DNA of 64,000 bases from Apostichopus japonicus (GCF_037975245.1 NC_092576.1:4982501-5046500); one strand, 5' to 3'. Shown: positions 13,501 through 27,816, numbered from the stretch's first letter. The notes: generated from the sequence alone by a model not told the origin. Numbers and translations are program-made.

Positions 13501-13966
13501 AGATGAACCCTTTTGATTTTGGTGCTCATATCATGAATATTAATGAGGTCACAGGGTCAAACGTGGAAAACTCCAAATTGCAATAACTTGGCTACCATTA
13601 GTCGGAATTTTGTCAAACTTGGTATGATGATATTGGTAGATTGTCTTCACACACTGATGTGTGTTGCAATTGATATCAGGGCTTAGCATTACTTTGGCAA
13701 CAAAATTTTGTGTGCATGAATTGTTGTTATTTTAGTAGGGCTTTCTTAGAAATTTCCCTATGAATGGAACTAATGAACAGCAGCAAGAAACCATGAAACC
13801 ATGAAATGTTTTTATTCTGGATTTTCTTTGATTTGTAGGTAGACATGACGTGGAAGTATTTCTCAAGAAATGCAGACTATCAACATCTTATGACTGCTTG
13901 ACCATAAGAAGTAAGGTCATGAATGAAAGAAACAAGTGGCATCGGTTAAATGGCCTACAAGAATAA
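4593..13966 (+). CDS. Tyrosine recombinase gene of the element, about ten coding exons
   Basis: Coding exons, all with GT/AG ends and compatible phases, are 4593-4644 (exon from 4581), 5715-5848, 6570-6650, 7196-8975, 9346-9402, 9497-9556, 9999-10052, 10714-10755, 11068-11163 and 13839-13966. They sum to 2484 nt, or 827 residues plus TAA. In order they encode a Pro/Gln-rich N terminus with one PPPY motif, an Asp run (GAT repeat), a second acidic Ser/Asp stretch, two zinc-finger-like motifs, a tyrosine recombinase domain, short acidic Ser-rich exons, and a C-terminal Myb/SANT-like segment. That segment has RKYTRWNQKD and KYFKGM in exon 11068-11163 and FLKKCRL and IRSKVMNERNK in exon 13839-13966. 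The whole resembles a zinc finger/integrase-like protein family common in fish, cnidarian and other invertebrate genomes, known here from memory only. Its expected role is cutting and rejoining DNA at the element ends. The start (4593, or 961 through an upstream exon) is the least certain part. Confidence 0.72.
4965..5115. repeat. Diverged relative of the hAT-type MITE
   Basis: The stretch with a GGGAGGGGGACACC core followed by CTTAGACCC and CCTCCAGG resembles the internal part of the MITE found at 38174-38537, but is far more diverged. No terminal repeats were found. It lies in an intron of the recombinase gene. Confidence 0.4.
5297..5366 (+). repeat. tRNA-like sequence, probably a SINE head or tRNA fossil
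   Basis: A box A-like segment (AGTTGGTAGAGC) and a box B-like segment (GGTTCGGAAAC) occur at tRNA spacing, with a possible anticodon arm between them. The acceptor stem does not pair well and box B deviates from GGTTCGANTCC, so a working tRNA is unlikely. A tRNA-derived SINE is the better guess. Confidence 0.35.
7196..8975 (+). CDS. Main recombinase exon: zinc-finger-like motifs plus tyrosine recombinase catalytic domain
   Basis: Residue numbers count from the ATG at 7166 of the enclosing 628-codon frame, although splicing at 7195/7196 puts that ATG in the intron. Zinc-ligand patterns are C64-x2-C67...H78-x4-H83 and C142-x2-C145...H157-x3-C161. Tyrosine recombinase landmarks are R420/R421 in NARRGGE, R547 in NRHRIST (where the classic family has LRH), H570 and H573 in HMGH, and nucleophile Y582 in ENIYQ. 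Their order and spacing fit an intact phage-integrase fold C-terminal domain, so the enzyme may be active. A donor (GTGAGA) follows 8975 in phase 1, which is exactly what the exon at 9346 needs. If that donor is not used, translation runs on to a stop at 9050-9052, giving an alternative shorter C terminus that lacks the SANT-like part. Confidence 0.85.
9259..9556 (+). repeat. Tandem duplication of a small exon and its 5' intron
   Basis: A block of about 150 bp is repeated. Each copy has intron sequence beginning around ACTAGGGTATT and ending in TTACACAG or CTACACAG, then a small exon (9346-9402 and 9497-9556) with near-identical coding sequence NPSTQNDEYSSDGAE. The second exon is one codon longer, through extra Ser codons. 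Both keep the phase (1 to 1), so either or both can be included without shifting the frame. Confidence 0.85.
12013..13690. repeat. Intronic minisatellite, ~297 bp period, six copies
   Basis: Units start near 12013, 12309, 12605, 12902, 13199 and 13496, each beginning GAGTAGATGAACCC. They are nearly identical inside, while the first and last are more diverged and partial. Each unit contains TTGGAATTTCGTCAAACTTGG. The array fills most of the intron between the last two coding exons (11163 and 13839). Short open frames inside repeat with the unit and are not genes. Confidence 0.92.
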
Positions 13967-15400
13967 TGTGTGACTGTGCCTTATAAGTATACACATGATG
14001 TGAAAGGTTTTTTTTTTAAAGAAATGCAGACTATCACCATGTTATGATTGTTTTGCTACCTGAAGTAATGTCACAATTGAAAGAAACAAGTGGCATCAGT
14101 TACATGGTCTATATTAATAATGTGTGACTGTGCCTTATAAGTATACACATGTGAAAGGTTTTTTTTTAAAGAAATGCAGACTATCACCATGTTATGATTG
14201 TTTTGCTACCTGAAGTAATGTCACAATTGAAAGAAACAAGTGGCATCAGTTACATGGTCTACATTAATAATGTGTGACTGTGCCTTATAAGTATACACAT
14301 GTGAAAGGTTTTTTTTTAAAGAAATGCAGACTATCACCATGTTATGATTGTTTTGCTACCTGTAGTAATGTCACAATTGAAAGAAACAAGTGGCATCAGT
14401 TACATGGTCTACAAGAATAATGTGTGACTGTGCCTTATAAGTATACACATGATGTGAAAGGTTTTTTATTAAAGAAATGCAGACTATCACCATGTTATGA
14501 TTGTTTTGCTACCTGAAGTAATGTCACAATTGAAAGAAACAAGTGGCATCAGTTACATGGTCTACAAGAATAATGTGTGACTGTGCCTTATAAGTATACA
14601 CATGATGTGAAAGGTTTTTTTTTTAAAGAAATGCAGACTATCACCATGTTATGATTGTTTTGCTACCTGAAGTAATGTCACAATTGAAAGAAACAAGTGG
14701 CATCAGTTACATGGTCTACAAGAATAATGTGTGACTGTGCCTTATAAGTATACACATGATGTGAAAGGTTTTTTATTAAAGAAATGCAGACTATCACCAT
14801 GTTATGATTGTTTTGCTACCTGAAGTAATGTCACAATTGAAAGAAACAAGTGGCATCAGTTACATGGTCTACAAGAATAATGTGTGACTGTGCCTTATAA
14901 GTATACACATGATGTGAAAGGTTTTTTTTTAAAAAGAAATGCAGACTATCACCATGTTATGATTGTTTTGCTACAAGAAGTAATGTCACAATTGAAAGAA
15001 ACAAGTGGCATCAGTTACATGGTCTACAAGAATAATGTGTGACTGCCTTATAAGTATACACATGATGTGAAAGGTTTTTTTTTTTAAAAGAAATGCAGAC
15101 TATCACCATGTTATGATTGTTTTGCTACAAGAAGTAATGTCACAATTGAAAGAAACAAGTGGCATCAGTTACATGGTCTACAAGAATAATGTGTGACTGT
15201 GCCTTATAAGTATACACATGATGTGAAAGGTTTTTTTTTAAAAGAAATGCAGACTATCACCATGTTATGAGTTTTGCTACAAGAAGTAATGTCACAATTG
15301 AAAGAAACAAGTGGCATCAGTTACATGATATGACTGTGCCTTATAAGTAGACACATTAAAGAAATGCAAACTATCAACATTTTATGATTGTTTTGCTACA
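13967..15400. repeat. ~153 bp tandem array derived from the terminal recombinase exon
   Basis: About ten copies follow the last coding exon. Each contains GAAATGCAGACTATCA, GAAAGAAACAAGTGGCATC and TGTGTGACTGTGCCTTATAA. These strings also occur in order in the last exon and the start of the 3' UTR (13864-13995), so the array grew from coding sequence. Copies carry T-run length variation and have lost the reading frame. The last copy, near 15355, is degenerate. Confidence 0.92.
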
Positions 15401-16140
15401 AGGCTTAATTAGTTTTGGTTATAGGAGATATTTTTTGATGGGTGTGCCTAACAAATGCTTTTTAATGAGATGGCAATTACCATATTTACATGCTCTTTAA
15501 TGTTGGCAGGTAAATAAATGTAAATTTCTTGATGGTGAGGTAACTCACAAAAGAGACATTTTAGCATCTTTTCTGGCAACAGTTTGCACTCTATTAAACC
15601 ATTTTGATTTATACCAGCTTGTTTCATCAGAATTGTTACTTTTTGTCAATTTCACCCATGCTTGTCTGAATTATTTTAACAAGTTCTTTTAAGAAGCTAA
15701 AACTTAGAACCAGTGGAGGTTAGGAAGCTGCATCAGCTGTCTGCTATGGGACATTTTACAAGACAAGACTTCAAGTTTATGTCTCAACTGTTTATTTGCC
15801 ATTGTAAGAAACTTTATAACAGTCCTAATTGTAGCTGTGTATGTTAACTATGCCTCAGTATTGTACTAACAAAACTTACGTAATAAAGTTAAAATATCTC
15901 ATTGGTGTTATTCAGTCCAGTCCAGGCTAAATATAAATACTAATTGATTGCCAGATAGAAATTTTGCTACAGAGTAATTGTTGTATGCCTATTCAATTGT
16001 CGTATATGCTAAATTCTAATTATTTCAAACTTAATTGGTAAATCGAAAAGTATTGTGTGCATTAACACAAGCTTCAACACTGATTCCATATGAACTTATA
16101 CAAAGGTTTCATCTGATAATATAATATTTCAGCACAGGCC
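15401..16140. other. Non-coding, nothing recognised apart from the possible poly(A) signal
   Basis: AT-rich sequence with stops in all frames, no repeats shared with the rest of the window and no domain-like frame. Confidence 0.6.
15882..15887 (+). terminator. Possible polyadenylation signal AATAAA
   Basis: An AATAAA hexamer lies 1.9 kb past the recombinase stop and beyond the exon-derived array. If it is used, the array would be part of a long 3' UTR. AATAAA is common in AT-rich DNA, so support is weak. Confidence 0.25.
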
Positions 16141-16156
16141 TCATTGGACACTATAT

Positions 16157-16740
16157 GCATAATGGTTCGTTTTGGCTGTTCTTTTTCTTGCCTAAAATGT
16201 TTGCAGAAATTTAGTTATTGACCATAGTAACATTCGGTTGTTGTTTTGAGTTAAGATTTAAACCCATTTTATATGTTTTGTTATATGGTATGTTAAATGC
16301 CTGTGTGTTATATGTTGAGCTGAAAAAAAAACTTAACCGTATTAGTGTCATCTAATTAGTACACTCAGTTTCCTTCTTGATTGATGTGTATTTTAAATTT
16401 GAACACTTTATGCATAATGGTTCGTTTTGGCTGTTCTTTTTCTTAGCTAAACTGTATGCAGAAATTTAGGTGTTGACCATAGTAACATTCGGTTGTTGTT
16501 TTGAGTTATTTAAACCCATTTTATATGGTTTGTTATATGGTATGTTAACCCATTATATTGAGTTATTTAAACCCATTATATTGAGTTATTTAAACCCATT
16601 TTATATGGTTTGTTATATGGTATGTTAAATGCCCGTGTGTTATATATTGAGCTGAAAATAAACGTTACTAAACTTTACCTTATTAGTGTCATCTATTTTG
16701 TACACTCAATTTCATTCTTGATTGATGTGTATTTTAATAT
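16157..16740. repeat. Direct tandem duplication, ~260-330 bp units
   Basis: TGCATAATGGTTCGTTTTGG begins both copies, near 16157 and 16410. Both continue through TTCGGTTGTTGTTTTGAGTTA, TTTAAACCCATT and TATTAGTGTCATCTA. The second copy has an internal triplication of a short GAGTTATTTAAACCCAT segment around 16540-16600. Confidence 0.85.
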
Positions 16741-17400
16741 TTAGCGACAATTAGTACCTCCCATATAGTGTTGCACGTCTTAGCAACCCTCCCCTTCATG
16801 TGCACTTTAACAGACAACTAACCTTATAGAAAAAAAAAACATTCCAAAATGGTACAGTGCATGCAATTCCAATATATTAAGAGCCTCTTTTTGTTGGTCG
16901 CTATTTCTTCACTTTTGTACAGATGTGTACCCACATACAAATATTCCTCTCCATTGAGGTACTCAGCTGTTGTCTGGTCATTTCATAAAATAATAAATCA
17001 CGCGACGAAAAATCTTTACTCTTAACAGTGTAACAAATTATGAATAAATGAAGGGACTTCAATCCCTAGTTGCGTATGTTGAGTTGGAACTCCGGAGTAT
17101 CGGTGAATTCGTATTTAGTGGTGAAGAGTATAAAAAGCATACCAGCTAAGTCCGAGGTAAAAGAAACGATCAATTCCGCGTACAAATAAACTGCTATTTA
17201 TAATGTTGGGTAGGCTTAATTTGTTACGTCTATTACGGTCCATTTAATCAAGGAGGGCGTGGGCCTTGCGGACACTCAAAATGAAAACAAATTCTTTGTA
17301 TTCGTTACGCTTCCATAACGATCGTTTACGTCTATTATAAAAACGTAATAGTGAACAGTTTGGAATAGATATACGGAAATCACAATATATATTTTAATAT
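16741..17400. other. Non-coding right arm of the element, nothing recognised
   Basis: No open frame with domain-like content and no repeat matching the left arm was seen here. It precedes the right-end motif cluster. Confidence 0.5.
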
Positions 17401-17414
17401 TAAGTTTGCTTCTT

Positions 17415-17700
17415 AGGAGACGTCTCCTTAATATGCCTTTCTTCATAAAATGTCTCCCAAAAGAAGGAATTGCAATAAAAAAAAAAAATTGGGAGACAAA
17501 ATAACACTACAGAGAGTTATATATTTGGTCCATTCCTTTATGATCGTATTTTTTTTGTAGCTATTGAGACATAACCTTGCAAGCTAAAATGCATAAAATT
17601 TTAACTCGCTGGGCATTTCGTTCAAGATTTATGCAACATATACAATATTGTCTCCCATATATCATATTATAATCATTGTCTCCTAATGGTACAATAAAGT

Positions 17701-17701
<1 letters not shown>
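17415..17701. promoter_or_regulatory. Right-end terminal inverted repeat and GGAGACA motif cluster
   Basis: A perfect 14 bp palindrome AGGAGACGTCTCCT lies at 17415-17428. Further copies are TGTCTCC at 17451-17457, GGAGACA at 17492-17498, TGTCTCC at 17649-17655, and TGTCTCC at 17677-17683 inside the terminal repeat (17676-17701). Together with the left cluster this gives about five motif copies within 300 bp of each end. Confidence 0.62.
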
Positions 17702-17702
<1 letters not shown>

Positions 17703-17746
<44 letters not shown>

Positions 17747-17756
17747 ATATATATAT
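17703..17756. repeat. (TA)n, right side of the insertion site
   Basis: This is the right half of the TA tract split by the element. It is followed by the ATATGATATATATAT and TTTTAGAAGTG context that also follows the uninterrupted tract near 40417-40440. Confidence 0.9.
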
Positions 17757-18190
17757 TTTAGAAGTGTTTAGTTAGTATGCATTGTCCCGTTAGTGAAATG
17801 CTCTTCTGTAATATATACAGTTCGGGGTTTTCTTTCTTTTCAACTGCCTCTTGTAGCTTTAGTTAGCTCTTTATCTCTTTGAGGGTCATCTCTCTGATTT
17901 TTTTCATGTTCTATGGTTGCACTCTCTTTTCCTCAATGCAACAAAGCACGTTGTCAGCTAATTAGTATTCAAAGGTATTTGATATATATATAGAAGAAAT
18001 ATATGTTTACACCCGTTATCCGTATGCTTGGCAGGAAATGAATGTTTTTTCATGTTTATCTTAATGCAAACTGTATCGTGTGAAGATAGTTTCAACTTTT
18101 CGTTTATAACATAACAAATGTGAAAAATAATCAAAAAACTACAACAAAAGTTCCTATTCTTGACTTTACATATGTTTTTAATAGTCTTGG

Positions 18191-21100
18191 TTATAATGAA
18201 ATCTTTTGGTAATATACACAGTTCGGATTCTCTCTGTATATCTGCTTGTTGTAGTTTTCATTGGGCTGTTCCATCTCCTGATACTCGGGAATGTCGTTAG
18301 GTGCTGTCGCATGATCGCTAAAATAACCATGTGTTACGGCTTTGTGACATTCAGTTGTCATAACTTGAGCTGATGGACTCATTGGTTGCGGTTCATTGTT
18401 GATCGTGGTTACGTCTGTAGTCGAGCATTGTGGGGTATTCCTGCGAATTAATAATAATATAATTATTCATATCACGTCTGATAAAGCTGGAGAAGATGAT
18501 TTGCAGAGGCAACACGGTAATGAAACAACGCCGTTTCTTCGTTATGTGTATCTAAGATGAAAATCAGAAAATATATTTTATACTGGGTGATTAATTAGTT
18601 AAAACTATATACACTACAATACACATCATATACACTGGATGGTTAACTAGTTATCACTGCAATACACTATACCACACATCATAAACACTGGATGGTTAAC
18701 TTAGTTATAACTGCAATACACCGTAACAAACATCGTATGCGATGGATAGTTAATTAGTTATACCTGCAACACATTATGATACACATCACATACACCGGAT
18801 GGTTATAACTAGTTATAACTGCAATATACCATAACACACATCATAAACACTGGATGGTTAACTAGTTATAACTGCAATATACCATAACACACACCATAAA
18901 CACTGGATGGTTAACTAGTTGTAACTGCAATACACCGTAACCCGCATTATATGCACTGGATGGTTTATCAGTTATAACTGCAACACACTAAATACATATT
19001 GTATACACTGGATGGTTTATTAGTTATAACTGCAATACACCACAGCACACGTCATGTACACTAGTTGGTTAATTAGTTACAACTGCTAACACACTGTAAC
19101 AATGTCATGTACACACATATGATATAATGTAATTATGTTAACTTCTTTATTTATAAGATCAAATACTACCTGCTGATAAAAATCCCGCATGTAAACGCTA
19201 GCAGTATAAAGAAGAAGGAAATGACGGCAACCAATGACCAAACCAACAAATCTGAATCCTTGGTCTCGACATAATCTTGCAAAGAATCATCTTCTGAAAC
19301 TATGGAGGGATAAATTATAACAAATTCATGTCTCAACTAAAGTTAACTCAATACTTTAGGAATATAGTTGTACGATATTATCTTCTTCAATTTTCTGTTC
19401 AATTGAGCTTATGTCCGAGTCATGTGAAGGACACCTTTTATACTGAGCTATTTTCATTTGGCAAACCCAACGTTGTTGTAAAAGGCATGCACCTAAGGGT
19501 GATTTAAATGTACCCGTCGCATGTTTCACACGCAAAGGCTAACAGTTCATTACTTATCTTATGTTTTTCTTAAACGGAAATGTTAAATGACAACGATAAC
19601 AGTTGAAACAAATAGCGTTTCTAGTATCGTAATTGTGTATTTTATTGTTGTAAGAAAAGGACTTTTCAATTAACTTGAGAAAGCATTGCTGTCGTCAATG
19701 TTCATCATCTGCATGAATGTTAGGGAAATGTACATTAAACACAACACTATAGATATTGATAATTGATTGATTGATTTACGTTGACTACTTATTAGTTTAA
19801 CTTTAGTAATTATTGATGATGGCCGGAATGGTTATCTTTACATCCAAAAGATTTGTTGTTAATTGGCTAAAAGTATAGGCCTAAGGTAAACTTACTATAG
19901 CACTAGCAAACGGAAAGTGTATAATATTAAAGTCGAGACTTATTCATTAATGATTATGAATTTAAGTTTTGTATAAGTTAATGTAGTTTACCTGATATAT
20001 CTGAGATCCCAAAGAAGATCAAGTTGATGGTCAGGTTCAGACTGACTAATTCTATCCCTTTAAACTGACATGAAATGTTAACGTGAGTTCCAGTTGGTAG
20101 TAGATGTAATGCAGATTCCGAGTCTGTGGTGTTTAGCTTCTCCTTGTTTTGTTTGTATGGTACATTGTGTACATTGGAAGGGTCTACATCTTCACCATTC
20201 ACAACCCACGTTAGGCTAGCAGGTGGTCTTGATCCAACCGCCAAACATGTTATCTCCAGAGGCTCACCCGCTATTACCACGTGATCATATGTACTACGTG
20301 GTTCACTAAATGTAATCTCGTCAAATGACAACGTTAGCTCTGGGATCACTGAAAAAGGAAATAATTCAAGATTTTTGTTGAAATTAACAATTTTTGTTAA
20401 TATTTTATCACTCTTATTTCACAAATTTCAAGAAAAACGTTGAATGTAGCCATTTGACCGCTCATGGTACTTGCTCTCCCTGTATGGTGTCCTATTTTTC
20501 ATGTTAATGAAAAACAGAGTAAGAAGTTCTCTCAAAGTAGTGTGCTGAAAACTTGACAACCATTGCCTTTAAGTCAATAAAGCTGCAGGAAATGATTTTA
20601 CAAAACCTTCAAAGAACATTTATATTTTAGAAGCTATCACCTTTGTTCTAAACTGACTGCTGTGGGCTATACAACAAGGTACAACCTACAATATCCTGCA
20701 ATGTTACATAATTTTAGAATTATACTCCTTTAAAAAACACGTTTTTATACAGAAATGCTCATTTGATCCACCTTGGACTTTTAAAGCCATTGTTATAATC
20801 TGTGTACTCTTTCAAAATTTGTTTATTTGATTTTGTTCTCAATTGTTCGTTTACGAAACAAAACCTCACTTTCTTCAATTTTTGGTAATTGTCTTATTCC
20901 CTTTCTAAATCTTAACTTCTATGCTTCCTATTTTTCTTAGATAAAACTGTACATATATTTCATTGTAATTTTGAATTTATGAGTGAAACTAATTTGGAAT
21001 CATTACAACAAAAACTAAATGATACAAAATAGAGGATTATTGCTAAGTGTTAGGTCCTTGGTAGTAACTCGAGCTGTAAATTCCTAATAAGTAACAGATA

Positions 21101-21776
21101 TTGTAAGAACAGGACCCACAGCAACTCCCTCGTAAGAGAGACAGCATTATTGCAATACTAATACGCTCATGTTTGAGAAATTTACAATGTAGGAGCGTGG
21201 AGCATTTGATTCTAGGTACGTCCTACTTCTACTGAGATACAAATGTACATGTTTCAATACAAGTCTAACGACATAGATAAAATAATTTGGAGTTATTACA
21301 ACAAAATGACATCATATGAAATACAGGATTATTTCTAATTTTTAGGTCCTTGACATTAACTAGGACTGTCAATTCCTAACACGACAGGAAGTTTTATTGT
21401 TTATTTACTTACCTCCTGTTGTCACGTTGTAGCTCACAACATGGGTATAATTACGGTTACATCTATACAATCCTTGATGATTGAATGTAACATCTAAGAT
21501 TGATAATGAGTAGTTATTTGATAAATGGACACCCGACAAAGATGAAACCTGAAATGTATTTGCAAATATGACTCGATCGTCAAGAAACCATTTGTTTCCT
21601 TTTGTCGCAGAATCATTACATTCCAAGATCACAGAATCTCTTTCGACCACTCTGACTGATAATGAATGATTAAATCCATAAAAACCGGCACAGTTGAGGA
21701 AAATCAAAAAGAATATCAAACAATATATCTCCATATTGAAACAAAAACCGCTCTTAATGTTAACCTCTTTACGCAT
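18191..21776 (-). CDS. Type a Ig receptor, unit 1: two Ig domains, transmembrane segment, ITIM-like tail
   Basis: Exons on the minus strand are 21776-21413 (leader and Ig1), 20348-19992 (Ig2), 19299-19170 (stalk and membrane segment) and 18440-18191 (tail, stop). They total 1101 nt, 366 residues. The hydrophobic leader MEIYCLIFFLIFLNCAGFYG starts at a second ATG (21734), which may be the real start. Ig1 shows LECN, the core Trp in NKWFLD and GLYRC. Ig2 shows ITCLAVGSRPPASLTWVV and NISCQF. Both carry several NxS/T sites. The membrane exon has a ~23-residue hydrophobic span without charges. The tail has YQEM (a YxxM, p85-type SH2 site) and ends VYYQKI, fitting the ITIM rule V-x-Y-x-x-I. All junctions are in frame (phases 1, 1, 2). 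Likely role: an inhibitory cell-surface receptor; the ligand is unknown. Confidence 0.85.
18585..19110. repeat. ~53 bp minisatellite in the tail intron of the type a gene, unit 1
   Basis: About ten diverged copies of a unit containing GGATGGTTAACTAGTTATAA and CACACATCAT. The same repeat sits in the equivalent intron of every type a and type c gene in the window. Confidence 0.88.
20985..21375. repeat. ~300 bp tandem repeat in the Ig1-Ig2 intron, unit 1 type a
   Basis: Two diverged copies contain TTTGGA(A/G)T(C/T)ATTACAACAAAA, GGATTATT and TAGGTCCTTG. They are related to the 180 bp repeats at 38585-39420. Confidence 0.6.
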
Positions 21777-21834
21777 TGCTTGTTCTTGCTGTTGTATTCC
21801 TCTTCAGTTCGACGAAATAATGAATCTCATTCAT

Positions 21835-22075
21835 AAATTCTGAATCTGTGGTGTTTATTCTCTCCTTGTTTGGTATTAATAGTACATCGTTTACATTGGA
21901 TGCCCCTATCACAGCTTCGTCATTCACAACCCACGTTAGGCTAGCATGAGGCCTTGATCCAATCGCAATACATTTTATACCCAGCAGCCCGCCCGCTGTT
22001 ACAACGTATAGTATGTACAACGTATGTATGCTCGTCAAATGACAACGTAAGCTCTCTGATCACTGGAAAAGGAAG
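21835..22075 (-). pseudogene. Truncated Ig domain 2 relic upstream of the unit 1 type a gene
   Basis: The minus frame shows IKCIAIGSRPHASLTWVVND and PNKERINTTDSE, clearly the Ig2 domain, but it breaks off at about 21835, before the second Cys. The type a first exon starts only about 60 bases further on, so the break looks like a rearrangement junction. A matching relic with more damage lies near 44590-44815. Confidence 0.75.
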
Positions 22076-22747
22076 TAATCTTAGACATTTCAAAATTGTC
22101 TAATTTGCATTAATATTATATCAATATTCTTTCACTTATGTCAAGACAAACGTTGAATGAATCCATTTTCCGCTAATGGTATTTACTGTTCCTGTGTGGT
22201 ATCATATACATTACATGTTGAGGAAAACACTGAGGAAGATGTTCTCTCAAAATATTATCCTAATTTTTGTCGACTTGACAACCAATTCCTCTTCATTAAG
22301 GTCATTAAAACTGCAAGGTATCATTTAATAAGAGTTGCAATGAATACGTATGGCTGTTTACGTCATTTCTTTCTCCCTAGTAAGCTAACTGTTCGGTACA
22401 ATAACCCAAAGTACAACCCACAATATCCTACAATATAACATAGGTTTAGAATACTCCTTTAAAAAACACGTTGATATACAGACCTGCTCTATTTTATCCA
22501 AATTGAAGTATTCGCGCCTTGGTTAAAATCATTTTATTCTTAAAACTTTCACTTCTTTGATCTGTTTCAAACATTCTCCTACTAAACATGACCTAACATT
22601 TTTTTTTCTTTATTCCTTTTCTGAATCTTAACTTCTACAGCTTCTTGTATTTCAGTAAAATCATCAACGTCTAATCCTTCATATTCGACAAAATAAGATG
22701 CTTAACTTTTAGATCCTTCACAGATAGGATTATAAATTTCTAAGGTG

Positions 22748-22951
22748 TCAGGAGGTCATAATCTTGTCAAAATGTTTCCTTTCAACAGGAAGGCTGTATA
22801 TAGTTACAACATGGGTATTGCTATCATAACTACTACTCACTCCATTGCACATACCGTGCTGATATATTGAGAAGTCGTCTGGCAGCAAGCCGATACCTGT
22901 CAATGAAACAACAGGAAGCGATGTTTCGAATAAGGGTAGATAATCAAACAC
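22748..22951 (-). pseudogene. Degenerate Ig domain 1 relic, unit 1
   Basis: The minus frame has NTHVVTIYSLPVE, resembling the end of Ig1 (NYTHVVSYNVTT), but without a clear core Trp or YxC. With the truncated Ig2 at 21835-22075 it appears to be the remains of one receptor gene. A copy lies at 45475-45669. Confidence 0.45.
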
Positions 22952-24532
<1,581 letters not shown>

Positions 24533-24721
24533 CTTAATTTGTCAGAGAGTAATGTATCATCAACACCCTTTAAGTTACCCACGAAAGAGCCTGGACTCGA
24601 AAATGTATCATGGATGATTATGGATAATAATTATGAACCTTGTCATGCAAAGGATGTGGGACCTTTGGTATATATATCCAATAGAGGTCCTAGTGACAAA
24701 CCCACAGTGGGAGTAAAGTGA
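24533..24721 (+). pseudogene. Possible terminal exon on the plus strand, decayed in unit 2
   Basis: A strong acceptor (TATTTTTACAG) precedes an open frame of ~62 codons that contains NNYEPC and PLVYISN and ends in TGA. It looks like a short cytoplasmic tail exon with Tyr motifs. No matching membrane exon was found upstream. In unit 2 (about 46940-47120) the frame is interrupted by an in-frame TAG and small changes. It could also be a chance frame. Confidence 0.3.

Positions 24722-27816
<3,095 letters not shown>

Larger units (their letters stand above)
394..17702 (+). mobile_element. 17.3 kb TIR-bounded DNA element with a tyrosine recombinase gene
   Basis: Host cassette sequence stops at the (TA)n before 394 and resumes in the (TA)n after 17702, while two other cassette copies have only (TA)n there. 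The interval is therefore an insertion. Its ends form an imperfect inverted repeat: 396-421 against the reverse complement of 17676-17701, ungapped, 19 of 26 identical, with an ATTAGG core followed by G(A/G)GACAA. Both subterminal regions hold several copies of GGAGACA or its complement. The only substantial gene is a multi-exon tyrosine recombinase on the plus strand. No DDE transposase, reverse transcriptase, RNase H or DNA polymerase was recognised. A target duplication cannot be resolved inside TA repeats. Because TIRs are not typical of tyrosine recombinase transposons, the recombinase might be cargo or a captured gene. That the interval is an insertion is firm; its class is inference. 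Confidence 0.82.

Noticed and set aside
12013-15400. Regular repeats considered as a CRISPR-like array
   Set aside because: Units are 150-300 bp, contiguous and without unique spacers, in an animal genome.
394-17702. DIRS/Ngaro-type retrotransposon
   Set aside because: These also carry a tyrosine recombinase, but need reverse transcriptase and RNase H, and none is visible. The recombinase gene here has many introns and the ends are inverted repeats.
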